Assembly: GCA_013812655.1 (NCBI GenBank)
Contig: JACCTC010000177.1
Span: forward strand, 1 to 35,506
Length of the DNA: 35,506 bases
Reading direction: 5' to 3'
Source of the DNA: Deltaproteobacteria bacterium
GTDB lineage: Bacteria; Myxococcota_A; Polyangia; Haliangiales; Haliangiaceae
The translations under genes were made by a program, and so were the position numbers. Below, piece after piece: positions 1-6,881 of the stretch (the stretch's first letter is position 1; each line of letters starts with the position of its first letter). A model generated the notes under the pieces. It searched no databases and had not been told where the DNA came from. It saw only the letters and a program-made list of their open reading frames with translations.

Positions 1-2
1 GC

Positions 3-341
3 ACGGCCGTGAACGCGTCGCCGCACGCAGCGCCATCGCCACCGCCGCCTCCGAGCAACGCCGATCTGGCCCGCGAGGTCGAGCTCGTCGACACGGCGAT
101 GGCGGCGCTGCGTCGCCACGAACCGACGGCCGCGCTCGCCGCGGTCCGCCTGCACGCCACCGAGACCGCCGGGCGCGGCCAGCTCGCCGAGGATGCCGCG
201 GCGATCGAGATCGAAGCCCTCTGTCAGCTCCGCGCTCCTCGCGTGGCCGCCCGGATCGACGCGTTCGACGCGCGGTGGCCACAGTCCGCGCAGCGCTCGC
301 GGCTCACCGCCACCTGTTCAAGCTCGGGCCGAAATCGCTGA
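3..341 (+). CDS. C-terminal part of a sigma-factor-associated hypothetical protein (5' end outside window)
   Basis: The frame is open to the left edge, so the gene is truncated; the GTG at position 9 is probably not the true start. What remains is a Pro/Ala linker (about residues 5-17) followed by a helical, TPR-like unit: an LxxEvxLvdxAmaAL helix, an ALAAVRLHA helix, then ALCxLR and a final RWPQSAQRSRLTATC stretch. From family knowledge, this layout ends the membrane-anchored proteins often encoded just after ECF sigma factors in myxobacteria, where the last helix pair finishes with a similar P-x-S...R...C motif. The family assignment rests on pattern recognition only. The next gene begins 112 nt downstream and looks unrelated. 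Confidence 0.6.
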   Translation, partial: TAVNASPHAAPSPPPPPSNADLAREVELVDTAMAALRRHEPTAALAAVRLHATETAGRGQLAEDAAAIEIEALCQLRAPRVAARIDAFDARWPQSAQRSRLTATCSSSGRNR

Positions 342-350
342 GTCGAAGGC

Positions 351-411
351 GGCAGCCAACCATGTTGGCATTTGGCGATGTTCGTAGGCAGCGAACGGGC
401 CCTTGGCTGCC
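351..411. repeat. 9-bp inverted repeat in the intergenic stretch
   Basis: GGCAGCCAA (351-359) is exactly complementary to TTGGCTGCC (403-411), with a 43-nt loop. A nested 5-bp stem, CCAAC/GTTGG, lies at about 356-368. No T-tract follows. It may be a structured leader or a terminator of the upstream gene; function unknown. Confidence 0.4.
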
Positions 412-453
412 GTCCGAGTCCCGAATCTGGCACGTCGGGTGCTGGAGTAGCGC

Positions 454-1806
454 TTGTTGAAGGGCCTCCCGTTCTTGCTCGGCCTGTGCGCTTGCGGCGC
501 CGATCCTGAACCAGCGCCGACCACGCAGATCGTGGAGGTCGCCAGTTTTCCGGCGACCCCGGTGGGAGCACTCGATCTGGTCTTGCAGATCGACGATTCC
601 AACGGCACGGCAGACCATCAGGTCTCGCTCGCGAACGGCATCCTGTCATTGCTCGACGCGGTGAGCTGGGATGGTGGCTTGCCAAGCCTTCACGTCGGCG
701 TGGTGACATCGGATCTCGGAACGTCGGGATCGCTGGATCCGGAGAACCCAGGGCCGCCCGTCGGCGCGCCAGGCCAAGGCGGCTGCGCTGGCAATGGCAA
801 GAACGGCGCGAGCAACTCGCCCGAGACGATCATCGGCCCGTACCTGATCCACGACGAACCACCGTCGCTGTTGCTGCCAAACTATCGCGGCTCGCTGACG
901 AGTGTGCTCGGCCAGCTGCTTCGGGTTGGCTCGACGGGCTGTGGCTTCGAGCAGCCGCTCGCGGCGACCCGCCGGTTCTTCGCGCGCAACCCGCTGTTCG
1001 TCCGCCCGGAGGCGAGCCTCGCGATCATCATGCTGGCCGACGAAGATGACTGCTCGATTCGCGATCCCGCCTTCTTCTCCTCGGACGAGGCGGAGCTCGG
1101 TCCGCTGACGTCGATGCGGTGCACGCGCGAAGGCGTCGAGTGCGACGAATCACTAACGGAAGTGGGGGCCAAGACCAACTGTCGGGCGCGACGCGACTCG
1201 CGTTACGTGGAGGACATCGATGTCTCGAGGACCTTCTTCGAGGCCCTGAAAGCCAGGCCCGATCAGCTGACGGTCTCTGCGATCGTTGGCCCGCCGGCGC
1301 CGGTCGCGATCGAGCTCCGACAGATCAACACCCAGATCGTGATCTCGCTCGCGCACTCGTGCGTGCGGCAACCGACGGGAAGGGTTATCGCGGCTAACCC
1401 GGCCGTCCGGATCGCCGAGCTGGTCGGCGAGTTTCGCAGTCGCGGCGCGTTGACGTCGGTCTGCGACGACGACTTCAGCCCGCAGCTCGCGCACATCGGC
1501 ATGACGATCAAGCGATCGCTCGGGATCGCCTGCATCGACGCCGCAGCGCTCGCCGATGGCCGCGCCGCGCCCGGCGTGCAGCCCTCGTGCGAGGCGCGAG
1601 ACGTCCGCGAAGACGGCACGCCGACAGCGCTACCGCGGTGCCCCGCAGCGCCAGGCGTTGACTGCTTCGAGCTCGTTGCCGACCCGCGCGCTTGCCCGGA
1701 GACCGCGGAGCATCTGCGCGTCGTCATCAGGCGCACGCAGCCTGCCGCAGCCGGCACCCGCGTCGAGGTTGATTGCGAGGCGCCGCTGCCTTCGACTTCA
1801 GGGTAG
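454..1806 (+). CDS. VWA-domain-like outer-membrane lipoprotein
   Basis: Start is TTG at 454, preceded by GGAG (444-447) with 6-nt spacing. The protein has 450 residues. A very short signal peptide ends in a lipobox (L-C-A-C14), so it is probably a lipoprotein. Around residues 40-60 is the first strand of a VWA fold (DLVLQIDDSNGT); myxobacterial relatives usually read DxSxS here, but this copy has DDSNG, so the third MIDAS residue is Gly. Near residue 190 is an AIIMLADEDDCS segment, typical of this lipoprotein family. The C-terminal part is Cys-rich and follows conserved disulfide-type spacing. Function is unknown; relatives are assumed to act in surface adhesion or protein binding. It runs alone, ending just before the promoter of a toxin-antitoxin pair. 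Confidence 0.75.
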   Translation: MLKGLPFLLGLCACGADPEPAPTTQIVEVASFPATPVGALDLVLQIDDSNGTADHQVSLANGILSLLDAVSWDGGLPSLHVGVVTSDLGTSGSLDPENPGPPVGAPGQGGCAGNGKNGASNSPETIIGPYLIHDEPPSLLLPNYRGSLTSVLGQLLRVGSTGCGFEQPLAATRRFFARNPLFVRPEASLAIIMLADEDDCSIRDPAFFSSDEAELGPLTSMRCTREGVECDESLTEVGAKTNCRARRDSRYVEDIDVSRTFFEALKARPDQLTVSAIVGPPAPVAIELRQINTQIVISLAHSCVRQPTGRVIAANPAVRIAELVGEFRSRGALTSVCDDDFSPQLAHIGMTIKRSLGIACIDAAALADGRAAPGVQPSCEARDVREDGTPTALPRCPAAPGVDCFELVADPRACPETAEHLRVVIRRTQPAAAGTRVEVDCEAPLPSTSG

Positions 1807-1813
1807 TGCACAC

Positions 1814-1843
1814 GGTAGGAGCACGCTCCTACCATGCTAGGAT
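1814..1843 (+). promoter_or_regulatory. Palindromic operator overlapping the RHH/PIN promoter
   Basis: A perfect 9-bp inverted repeat, GGTAGGAGC/GCTCCTACC with a 2-nt spacer (1814-1833), is followed directly by a -10-like TAGGAT (1838-1843), 9 nt before the antitoxin ATG. The repeat covers the -35 and spacer region. RHH antitoxins usually bind such palindromes to repress their own operon, so this is the likely autoregulatory operator. No T-tract follows, which argues against a terminator. Confidence 0.6.
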
Positions 1844-1852
1844 CGCGGTGCG

Positions 1853-2137
1853 ATGGCGATCACGGAGAAGATCAGCGTGGCCCTCGGGCGCGACGAGCTG
1901 CGGCTCGCGAAGCGCGCTGCGGAGCAAGACGGCGTGAGCTTGTCGGCGTTTGTCACGGGCGCGGTGCGCTCGCGGATCGAGGAGCGGCGTCGGCTGGAGG
2001 CGGCGCGCGCGGTGCTCGCGCAGTTCGCCCCCGAGGAGCTACCGTCTGCCGGCGAGCAGCGCGAGCTGCTGGCGCTGTGGTCCGGCGGACGACCAGCGGG
2101 ACCCGCGCGGAGCCGCAAGCGGGCACGCAAGCGGTGA
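1853..2137 (+). CDS. Ribbon-helix-helix antitoxin of a PIN toxin module
   Basis: The product has 94 residues. Residues 1-45 look like an RHH DNA-binding fold: an N-terminal strand (ITEKISVAL), then helices around ELRLAKRAAEQDG and VSLSAFVTGAVRSRIEERR. The remainder is a helix and a basic, probably disordered tail (RSRKRARKR) that would contact the toxin. ATG 1853 has no Shine-Dalgarno site but lies 9 nt from a -10-like hexamer, so the transcript has a very short leader or none. It overlaps the PIN gene by 1 nt, or by 4 nt if that gene uses GTG 2134, indicating translational coupling. By family knowledge the antitoxin neutralises the nuclease and represses the operon through the palindrome upstream. 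Confidence 0.7.
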   Translation: MAITEKISVALGRDELRLAKRAAEQDGVSLSAFVTGAVRSRIEERRRLEAARAVLAQFAPEELPSAGEQRELLALWSGGRPAGPARSRKRARKR

Positions 2138-2526
2138 TGGTCGGCTTGACCTTCGATACCGGCGCGCTGATCGGCCTGGAGCGCCGCCGTCACGCGATGC
2201 GCAAGGTGTTCGCGACGGCGGTCGAGCACGGCGTACCGATCGTGGTCCCGACGGTCGTCGTGGCCGAGTGGTGGCGAGGCGGCGCGCACGAGAAGGAGCG
2301 CGCCACGATCTTGCGCACGGTGCGCGTCGAGGCTCTAGGAATGCAGCTGGCCCGCCTCGCCGGCATCGCGGTGGGTCTCGTTCGCGGGGCCGCGACGCTC
2401 GATGCGATCGTGATGGCATCGGCATCGCTCCGCGGAGACATCGTGTACACGTCCGATCCCGACGATCTCGGCGCGCTACGCGACGGTGTCCCCGCGTTCG
2501 CCGACGTCCGGATCCTGGTGGCCTGA
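2137..2526 (+). CDS. PIN-domain ribonuclease toxin (VapC-like)
   Basis: The product has 129 residues, the usual PIN toxin length. The acidic metal-binding residues are visible: Asp near residue 6 in the first strand (LTFDTGALI), Glu in VVVAEWWRG, Asp in ATLDAIVMASA, and a final Asp in YTSDPDDL. By family knowledge such toxins cleave RNA, commonly tRNA or rRNA, when the antitoxin is degraded. Start ATG 2137 overlaps the antitoxin stop; GTG 2134 is equally possible and would give the GTGA overlap seen elsewhere in this window. Together with the upstream RHH gene it forms a complete type II toxin-antitoxin pair. Confidence 0.8.
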   Translation: MVGLTFDTGALIGLERRRHAMRKVFATAVEHGVPIVVPTVVVAEWWRGGAHEKERATILRTVRVEALGMQLARLAGIAVGLVRGAATLDAIVMASASLRGDIVYTSDPDDLGALRDGVPAFADVRILVA

Positions 2527-2584
2527 GCCGCCCGCGTGACATGGTCGCCGCGCGCGAGCGGCTTCCGACGGCGGTCAGCGGGCG

Positions 2585-2590
2585 CTACAC
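2585..2590 (+). promoter_or_regulatory. -10-like element of the DUF6922/AbiEii-like operon
   Basis: TACACT lies 7 nt before the GTG start at 2598, so transcription would begin at or next to the start codon. No convincing -35 was found. Confidence 0.45.
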
Positions 2591-2597
2591 TGGAGGC

Positions 2598-2870
2598 GTG
2601 GAGACGCTACGCGAGCTGGCCGCACGGTACGTCTGGTGGCAGGCGCCAGACGTCACGCTGGCGCGCCGCGAGCACTTCCTGTGTCAGCTGATGACGCTCG
2701 GCACCGCCGACGACGTGCGGACGGCGCGGCAGCTGCTTGGCGACGAGGCGTTTCGCGATGCGCTGAGACACGCGCCGCCGGGCGTTGTCGATGCCCGCTC
2801 CTGGAACTTCTGGCACCTCGTCCTGTTCGGCGAGTCACCGCCGCCGCTCCCCGAGCGGCCCCTGCCATGA
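2598..2870 (+). CDS. DUF6922-like antitoxin partner of a nucleotidyltransferase
   Basis: The product has 90 residues. An N-terminal RYVWWQ motif and a C-terminal RSWNFWHLVLFG motif flank a helical middle (LMTLGTADDVRTARQLLGDEAF). From family knowledge, this combination marks the small DUF6922-type proteins encoded just before AbiEii/DUF1814 nucleotidyltransferases. GTG 2598 was chosen because the conserved LRELAARYVWW segment follows immediately and a -10 hexamer lies 7 nt upstream; the frame is open further upstream only as read-through of the preceding gene in another frame. It overlaps the next gene by 4 nt (ATGA). Confidence 0.65.
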   Translation: METLRELAARYVWWQAPDVTLARREHFLCQLMTLGTADDVRTARQLLGDEAFRDALRHAPPGVVDARSWNFWHLVLFGESPPPLPERPLP

Positions 2871-3520
2871 CGTTCGTCCCGCGCCTCGATATCTTGCCTC
2901 CCGCGCAGCGCGCGGTCTGGCCGGAGCTCGCCGACGTTCCTCGCACGTTCGTGCTCTATGGAGGTACCGGACTCGCACTTCGACTGGGCCATCGCGCTTC
3001 GATCGACTTCGATTTCTTCGCGAGTGCGCCACTCGAGCACGAGGTTCTCGAGCGGCTGGCGTTGGTCCGCGATGGCATCACCGTCCAGCACGGTCCATCC
3101 GAACGCACCGTGCTCGTCGAGCGCGCAGGCGCGACGGTGAAGCTCTCGTTCTTTGGCGCCCTGCCATTCGGCCGCGTCGCCGAACCTACGGCCACCGTCG
3201 ACGGGGTGCTGCGGGTGGCGTCGCTGCTCGATCTGGGCGGCACGAAGATCAAGGCCTTGCTCCAGCGCGTCGAGGCCAAGGATTATCGAGACATCGCGGC
3301 CCTGCTCGCGAACGGCGTGGCGCTGACCGAGATCCTGGGCGCCGGGCAGGCGCTGTTCGGTACCGGCTTCAACCCGCTGATCGCGCAGAAGGCACTCTGC
3401 TACTTCAAGGGCGGCGATCTCGAGTCGCTCGATGCGCTGACGCGTGACCTGCTCGCGACGCACGCCGCACAGGATCTCGACATCGCGCTACTGCCACTCG
3501 CCGCAGCGCGCGTCGATTAG
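2867..3520 (+). CDS. AbiEii/DUF1814-family nucleotidyltransferase toxin
   Basis: The product has 217 residues. The nucleotidyltransferase core is clear: a YGGTGLALRLGHR motif (about residues 28-40), then SIDFDFF carrying the DxD metal-binding pair (about 42-48), and a later LDLGGTKIKALLQRVEAKDYRDIAALL segment containing the conserved Lys and the D-x-x-D-I pattern of this family. Known relatives act as toxins that transfer nucleotides to tRNA or another acceptor, with the small upstream protein as antitoxin. It starts within the stop codon of its partner (ATGA). It converges on the GNAT gene with a 3-nt gap. Confidence 0.75.
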   Translation: MTFVPRLDILPPAQRAVWPELADVPRTFVLYGGTGLALRLGHRASIDFDFFASAPLEHEVLERLALVRDGITVQHGPSERTVLVERAGATVKLSFFGALPFGRVAEPTATVDGVLRVASLLDLGGTKIKALLQRVEAKDYRDIAALLANGVALTEILGAGQALFGTGFNPLIAQKALCYFKGGDLESLDALTRDLLATHAAQDLDIALLPLAAARVD

Positions 3521-3523
3521 CGG

Positions 3524-4210
3524 TCAGCCCATCGATTCGCCGGCATCGCTGTCGTCGGCGACGGGCGCCTCGCCCTTCGCGGGTGGCAGCTCGCGGGGCG
3601 GCAGCAGCTCGGGCTCGATCTCGACGGGGCACGCCATGAAGATCGCGGCGTCGAGCTTCTTGAACGCGCGCTTCTTGTACCAGCCGAGCGCACGCTCGTT
3701 GTTCTCGGCGACCTCGAGGACGAGCGCGTTCAGCCCGTGGACGCGGGCGATGTGGTGCAGCTGCTCGAGCACGAACGAGCCGACGCCGCGCCCGTGGTAC
3801 TCGGGATGGACCTCGAGCTCGTCGACGAACAGCGGCCGCATGTCGCGCTTCTCGAAGTACCGCGGGTTGATCCAGTTGTCGGAGCCGATCACCTCGTAGC
3901 TGCACTCGGCGTACGCGACGATGTCGCTGTCGATCTCGAAGACGAGCTGATCGATCCCCTCTTCCTCGTAGATCTCCTCAAAGCGGTGCTTGCTGCGTGG
4001 ACGCTGGAACTCGACGGTCTCCGCGTTGACGTCGCGGAAGCTCACCTTCAAGAAGTCCCAGACCCGGTTGATGTCGCGGCGCCCCATGTGGCGCACCGTG
4101 AGCATCGGCCCCGCCGCCTTCTTCTTCTTGTCGTTGCGACCTGGCTTCGCGACCGACTGCGGCAGCGGAGTCTTCGCTGCGGTCTTGCGGTTCGGGGGCT
4201 TACGGGCCAT
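3524..4210 (-). CDS. GNAT-family N-acetyltransferase with basic N-terminal tail
   Basis: The product has 228 residues. The first 35 or so are Lys/Arg/Pro-rich and probably disordered. The acetyltransferase domain follows (about 37-190): strand LTVRHMGRRDINRVWDFL, a central FVDELEVHPEYHGRGVGSFVL with the acetyl-CoA-binding R/Q-x-x-G-x-G signature (HGRGVG), then ALVLEVAENNERALGWYKKRAFKKL, the usual last motif. The acidic C-terminal tail is low complexity. Substrate is unknown. The ATG at 4210 gives the shortest frame covering the basic tail; neither a -10 nor a Shine-Dalgarno site is obvious. It is transcribed divergently from the nucleotidyltransferase at 4325. Confidence 0.75.
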   Translation of the reverse strand: MARKPPNRKTAAKTPLPQSVAKPGRNDKKKKAAGPMLTVRHMGRRDINRVWDFLKVSFRDVNAETVEFQRPRSKHRFEEIYEEEGIDQLVFEIDSDIVAYAECSYEVIGSDNWINPRYFEKRDMRPLFVDELEVHPEYHGRGVGSFVLEQLHHIARVHGLNALVLEVAENNERALGWYKKRAFKKLDAAIFMACPVEIEPELLPPRELPPAKGEAPVADDSDAGESMG

Positions 4211-4312
4211 CGGGACGGCAAGGAAACCGCACCCGGACCCGGCGCGGCAAGCTGCTCCGTCGAGAAAACCGCGGCTTGCTTGATCGAGGCAACCCCCTCG
4301 GAGCTCCGCGGG

Positions 4313-4318
4313 TATGAT
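4313..4318 (+). promoter_or_regulatory. -10 element for the MNT-like gene
   Basis: TATGAT lies 6 nt before GTG 4325. This spacing puts the transcription start on the start codon, so the mRNA is probably leaderless. A -35 match is not evident. Confidence 0.5.
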
Positions 4319-4324
4319 CGGCGC

Positions 4325-4798
4325 GTGCAGGTATCCCCGTTCGACGAGCTGACCTTCTTTCGCGCGATCGCGAACAGCGGCGCTCGGGCGGTCCTCATCG
4401 GTCGTCAAGCATTGATCGCCCTGGGCATGCCCGTCATGACGAGCGACTACGACTTCTGGATCGCGGGCGACGACATCACACGATTCAATGACGCATTGAG
4501 GCCGTTCGAAATGTTTCCAACGCGATCCCCCGAGGAGGCGCGCGCGAACGGGCGCTACATCGTCGAGGGCGACGAACACGTCGATGTTCTCGTCGCGAAG
4601 TCGGTCAGCACGATCGACGGCGACATGGTGCATTTCGACGAGGTGTGGGGGCGGCACGTCCGGCTGACGATCACAGAAGGCGTGACCATCGCATTGCCTT
4701 GTATCGACGACCTGATCCGCACCAAGCGGTTTGGCGCTCGCCCCCGCGACGCCGATGACATACGCTGGTTGGAGCGATTGCGAGTCGACCAGCCATGA
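4325..4798 (+). CDS. MNT-like nucleotidyltransferase (possible toxin or antitoxin of a two-gene module)
   Basis: The product has 157 residues. The active-site region is recognisable: VLIGRQALIALGMPVMTSDYDFWI, with the Asp-x-Asp pair in SDYDF (about residues 39-43), and a third acidic residue likely in EHVDVLVAK. The C-terminal part (LPCIDDLIRTKRF...RDADDIRWLERL) carries the conserved Lys and the paired Asp residues found near the end of small nucleotidyltransferases of this kind. The GTG at 4325 follows a TATGAT hexamer and agrees with the conserved region. It overlaps the next small gene by 4 nt (ATGA), which suggests a two-gene module analogous to, but distinct from, the upstream AbiEii-like pair. 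Confidence 0.65.
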   Translation: MQVSPFDELTFFRAIANSGARAVLIGRQALIALGMPVMTSDYDFWIAGDDITRFNDALRPFEMFPTRSPEEARANGRYIVEGDEHVDVLVAKSVSTIDGDMVHFDEVWGRHVRLTITEGVTIALPCIDDLIRTKRFGARPRDADDIRWLERLRVDQP

Positions 4799-5031
4799 GC
4801 TCCGAACCCCGACGGATGACACCCGAGCTACGAGCCGAGCTCGATGCGTGGGAGAACTGTCCGTTGCCGCCGGCGGAGTTCGAGGCGCGTGTTCGAGCAC
4901 CTTGGACCGAACGCGAGACCGAAGACTTCGAGGAGCTCGTCGGGTGGTTCAGGCGGCGCCATCCGGGCGCACTCGAACGGCTTCGAGCGATCCGGCACCG
5001 GGTGCAGATGCTGCGGCAACGCGCGCGCTGA
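4795..5031 (+). CDS. Small helical partner protein of the MNT-like nucleotidyltransferase
   Basis: The product has 78 residues, highly charged and predicted helical: ELRAELDAWENCPLPPAEFE, then a RETEDFEELVGWFRRRHP helix and an RLRAIRHRVQMLRQRAR tail. I do not recognise a family. Start ATG overlaps the nucleotidyltransferase stop by 4 nt, so the two are almost certainly translated together. The small size, charge and coupling fit an antitoxin or regulatory partner; this is inferred from position only. Confidence 0.55.
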   Translation: MSSEPRRMTPELRAELDAWENCPLPPAEFEARVRAPWTERETEDFEELVGWFRRRHPGALERLRAIRHRVQMLRQRAR

Positions 5032-5060
5032 GCGAGTCGCTGTGGAATCAGCGCGCCGGC

Positions 5061-5265
5061 GGCACGCGCGCGATCGTGTGGCCCTGCTCTCGATCGCGCA
5101 GCGCTTCGACCCTCGGCAAGTGTTTGTTCATGGAAAAGGATCGAAGCAGAGCGTGGTGCACTCGCCGTTGACTTGGCTGCGATCCTCGGGGACCTGCTCG
5201 ATGAACGCGGACTCGACCGCCTGCAAAGGTGCCAATGTTCGTCGACGCAAAAGGGAAACGTCTGA
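5061..5265 (+). pseudogene. Frameshifted remnant of a tyrosine recombinase/integrase
   Basis: One frame reads VFVHGKGSKQSVV around 5120-5158. This closely resembles the beta-hairpin motif of tyrosine recombinases (V-x-GKG-x-K-x-R-V-V-P-L). The frame starting near 5158 then continues as ALAVDLAAILGDLLDERG, which matches the segment expected directly after that motif, and stops at TGA 5263-5265. So the hairpin and the following helix are in different frames, consistent with a frameshift. The catalytic C-terminal HxxR and Tyr are absent, so this is a non-functional scrap. It lies at the end of a stack of toxin-antitoxin-like genes, as expected of a decayed mobile element. Confidence 0.4.
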
Positions 5266-5310
5266 CGCGGTTCGGTTTGGCTCACATCGTTCGTCGCTCC
5301 GTCAGCGCAG

Positions 5311-5688
5311 CGTCGGGGTTCAGGCGGACTCGTGATCGTTGAAGCTCCACAAATTCGCCTCGAGGGAGCGACTGCTGGAATCGCAGCTAACGGCGGTGCC
5401 GGCGGTGGCTGCGACCTCATGGGCGCCGACGCGACCCCCAATTCGATTCCAGCCCCCGCACCGAAGTGCACCGATCGCGCCGCAGGTAACGGCGCTACCG
5501 TTGGTGTGCTGCCCGAGTCTGGACAGAACTATTGCACGACCGGTGGATTTTGCGTCGGACCGAAGATGGGGGGCGGTGGAGGTGCGGTCGGACGCGCGCG
5601 TTTCGTGTCGCGTAGCGGCGAGTTCGAGACAGTCGGCACACCGGTCCTCAGTGCCGCTACATCAAAATCGACGCTCGTGCCGCGCTGA
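5311..5688 (+). pseudogene. C-terminal remnant of a Gly-rich surface protein
   Basis: The frame reads GSGGLVIVEAPQIRLEG, then IAANGGAGGGC, Cys residues in SGQNYCTTGGFCVG, and GGGGGAVGRARFV before the stop at 5686-5688. This order (I-x-x-EAP-x-I, AANGGGGGG, GGGGG-x-GRIR) is typical of the end of large Gly-rich secreted or surface proteins in myxobacteria. Only about 125 residues are present, with no signal peptide and no sensible start; a stop at 5263-5265 closes the frame upstream. It is either a decayed gene or a short independent ORF (GTG 5332, 118 residues). I favour decay. It nearly abuts the deformylase gene, stop to stop. Confidence 0.45.
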
Positions 5689-5690
5689 GG

Positions 5691-6263
5691 TTACGAGCCG
5701 ACGCGGGCCACGAGGGCCTGGGCCTGCTCGACGAACGCTGCCCGGTGATGGCGGTCGAACTCGGTCCAGGTCGCGAACGTGCTCGGATCGGCGAGGTCGA
5801 CGAAGATCTTGCCGTGGAGGTGATCGACCTCGTGCTGGTAGGTGCCAGCCTTGAGGCCGTGGACGACCTCGTCGATCGGCTTGCCGTGGCGATCCCAGGC
5901 CTGACACCGGACGTGGACGCTTCGCTTCACGCGGCCGCGCAGGTTCGGGACGCTGAGGCAGCCCTCGTAGTTGTCGAACAGCTCGTCGTCGACGGGCGTC
6001 AGCACGGGATTGACGAGGATCGTCAGCGGGATCGGCGGCTTGTACGGGTAGCGCGGGTTGTTCCGGACCTCGATCGCGCAGATCCGGATCGGCGCGTAGA
6101 CCTGGATCGCCGCGAGCCCCGCACCGTCGGCGTCGCGCATGGTCTCGACGAGGTCATCGATGAACCCCTGGATCTGGGGTGTGACCAGCTCCTCACGCGA
6201 GACGTCGCGCGCGATCTGGCGAAGCACGGGATGACCGATCTGGGCGATCTTGCGGATGGCCAT
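5691..6263 (-). CDS. def: Peptide deformylase
   Basis: The product has 190 residues. It removes the formyl group from the initiator methionine of nascent proteins in the cytoplasm. All three family motifs are present: GAGLAAIQV (GxGLAAxQ, about residues 47-55), YEGCLSVPN (EGCLS, with the metal-binding Cys) and YQHEVDHLHGK (HEVDH, two metal-binding His and the catalytic Glu). The N-terminal IRKIAQIGHPVLRQ is also canonical. Start ATG 6263 lies 6 nt from TAGAGT, so the mRNA is likely leaderless. It is a single-gene unit; no methionyl-tRNA formyltransferase gene is adjacent. Confidence 0.95.
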   Translation of the reverse strand: MAIRKIAQIGHPVLRQIARDVSREELVTPQIQGFIDDLVETMRDADGAGLAAIQVYAPIRICAIEVRNNPRYPYKPPIPLTILVNPVLTPVDDELFDNYEGCLSVPNLRGRVKRSVHVRCQAWDRHGKPIDEVVHGLKAGTYQHEVDHLHGKIFVDLADPSTFATWTEFDRHHRAAFVEQAQALVARVGS

Positions 6264-6269
6264 GCGCGG

Positions 6270-6275
6270 ACTCTA
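6270..6275 (-). promoter_or_regulatory. -10 element for def
   Basis: On the minus strand TAGAGT precedes the def ATG by 6 nt, the same spacing as in several other genes of this window. The start codon would be at or next to the +1 site. Confidence 0.5.
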
Positions 6276-6359
6276 GCAGACCGCGAACGTCGGGTTACAG
6301 GCTCGGTTAGAGCCTGATCTTCCGCGCGGCTACGAGTTGCGAGTATGGTCGCGCCCCAA

Positions 6360-6881
6360 ATGAGCTCAATCTCGTCTCGCCTGCTCGTATCGTTCATCGC
6401 GCTCGCTGCGTCCGCTTGCGGAGGCGAGGGAGGCAGCACTGCGCCTGACGCGACGGTCTTCCAGGATGCGCCGCCGCCGCCGCCCGGCCTCACCGGTCTC
6501 GGTCAGAAGTGCGTGCCCGCGATGATGGGCGCCGACTGTCCGGCGAACGCGGACGTCTGCGTGAGCGTCACCGCGGGTGGCGCCGGGTTCTGCACCCCGC
6601 TCTGCGTGGCCAATGGCAGCGGCATGACGAACGCCCAGGGCCAGTTCACGACGGTGACGCCGGCGCCGAACACCGCGACGTGCACGGGCGCGTATACCGG
6701 CACCGTCGGCATGGCCGCGTGCCTCGCGCTGCTCTCGTACACGCCGATGGACATGCCGCTGATGGCCAGCAAGAACTACACGGGCATCAACATCGCGTGC
6801 GTGATCCGCTGCGGTGCCGGCAACACCTGCGATACCGGGCTGACCTGCAACACGACCTTCGGCGCATGCTTGCCAAACTGA
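6360..6881 (+). CDS. Cys-rich lipoprotein, first of two tandem paralogs
   Basis: The product has 173 residues from ATG 6360. An in-frame ATG 15 nt upstream overlaps the -10-like TATGGT (6344-6349) and would delay the signal peptide, so 6360 is preferred. The signal peptide (about 1-19) ends with an A-S-A-C20 lipobox. A Pro-rich acidic linker (DATVFQDAPPPPP) follows, then a Cys-rich domain opening with GLGQKCVP and containing about ten Cys in pairs. Function is unknown. The linker and opening motif match the next gene ([18 protein letters not shown]), so the two arose by duplication. They overlap by 16 nt. Confidence 0.75.
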   Translation: MSSISSRLLVSFIALAASACGGEGGSTAPDATVFQDAPPPPPGLTGLGQKCVPAMMGADCPANADVCVSVTAGGAGFCTPLCVANGSGMTNAQGQFTTVTPAPNTATCTGAYTGTVGMAACLALLSYTPMDMPLMASKNYTGINIACVIRCGAGNTCDTGLTCNTTFGACLPN

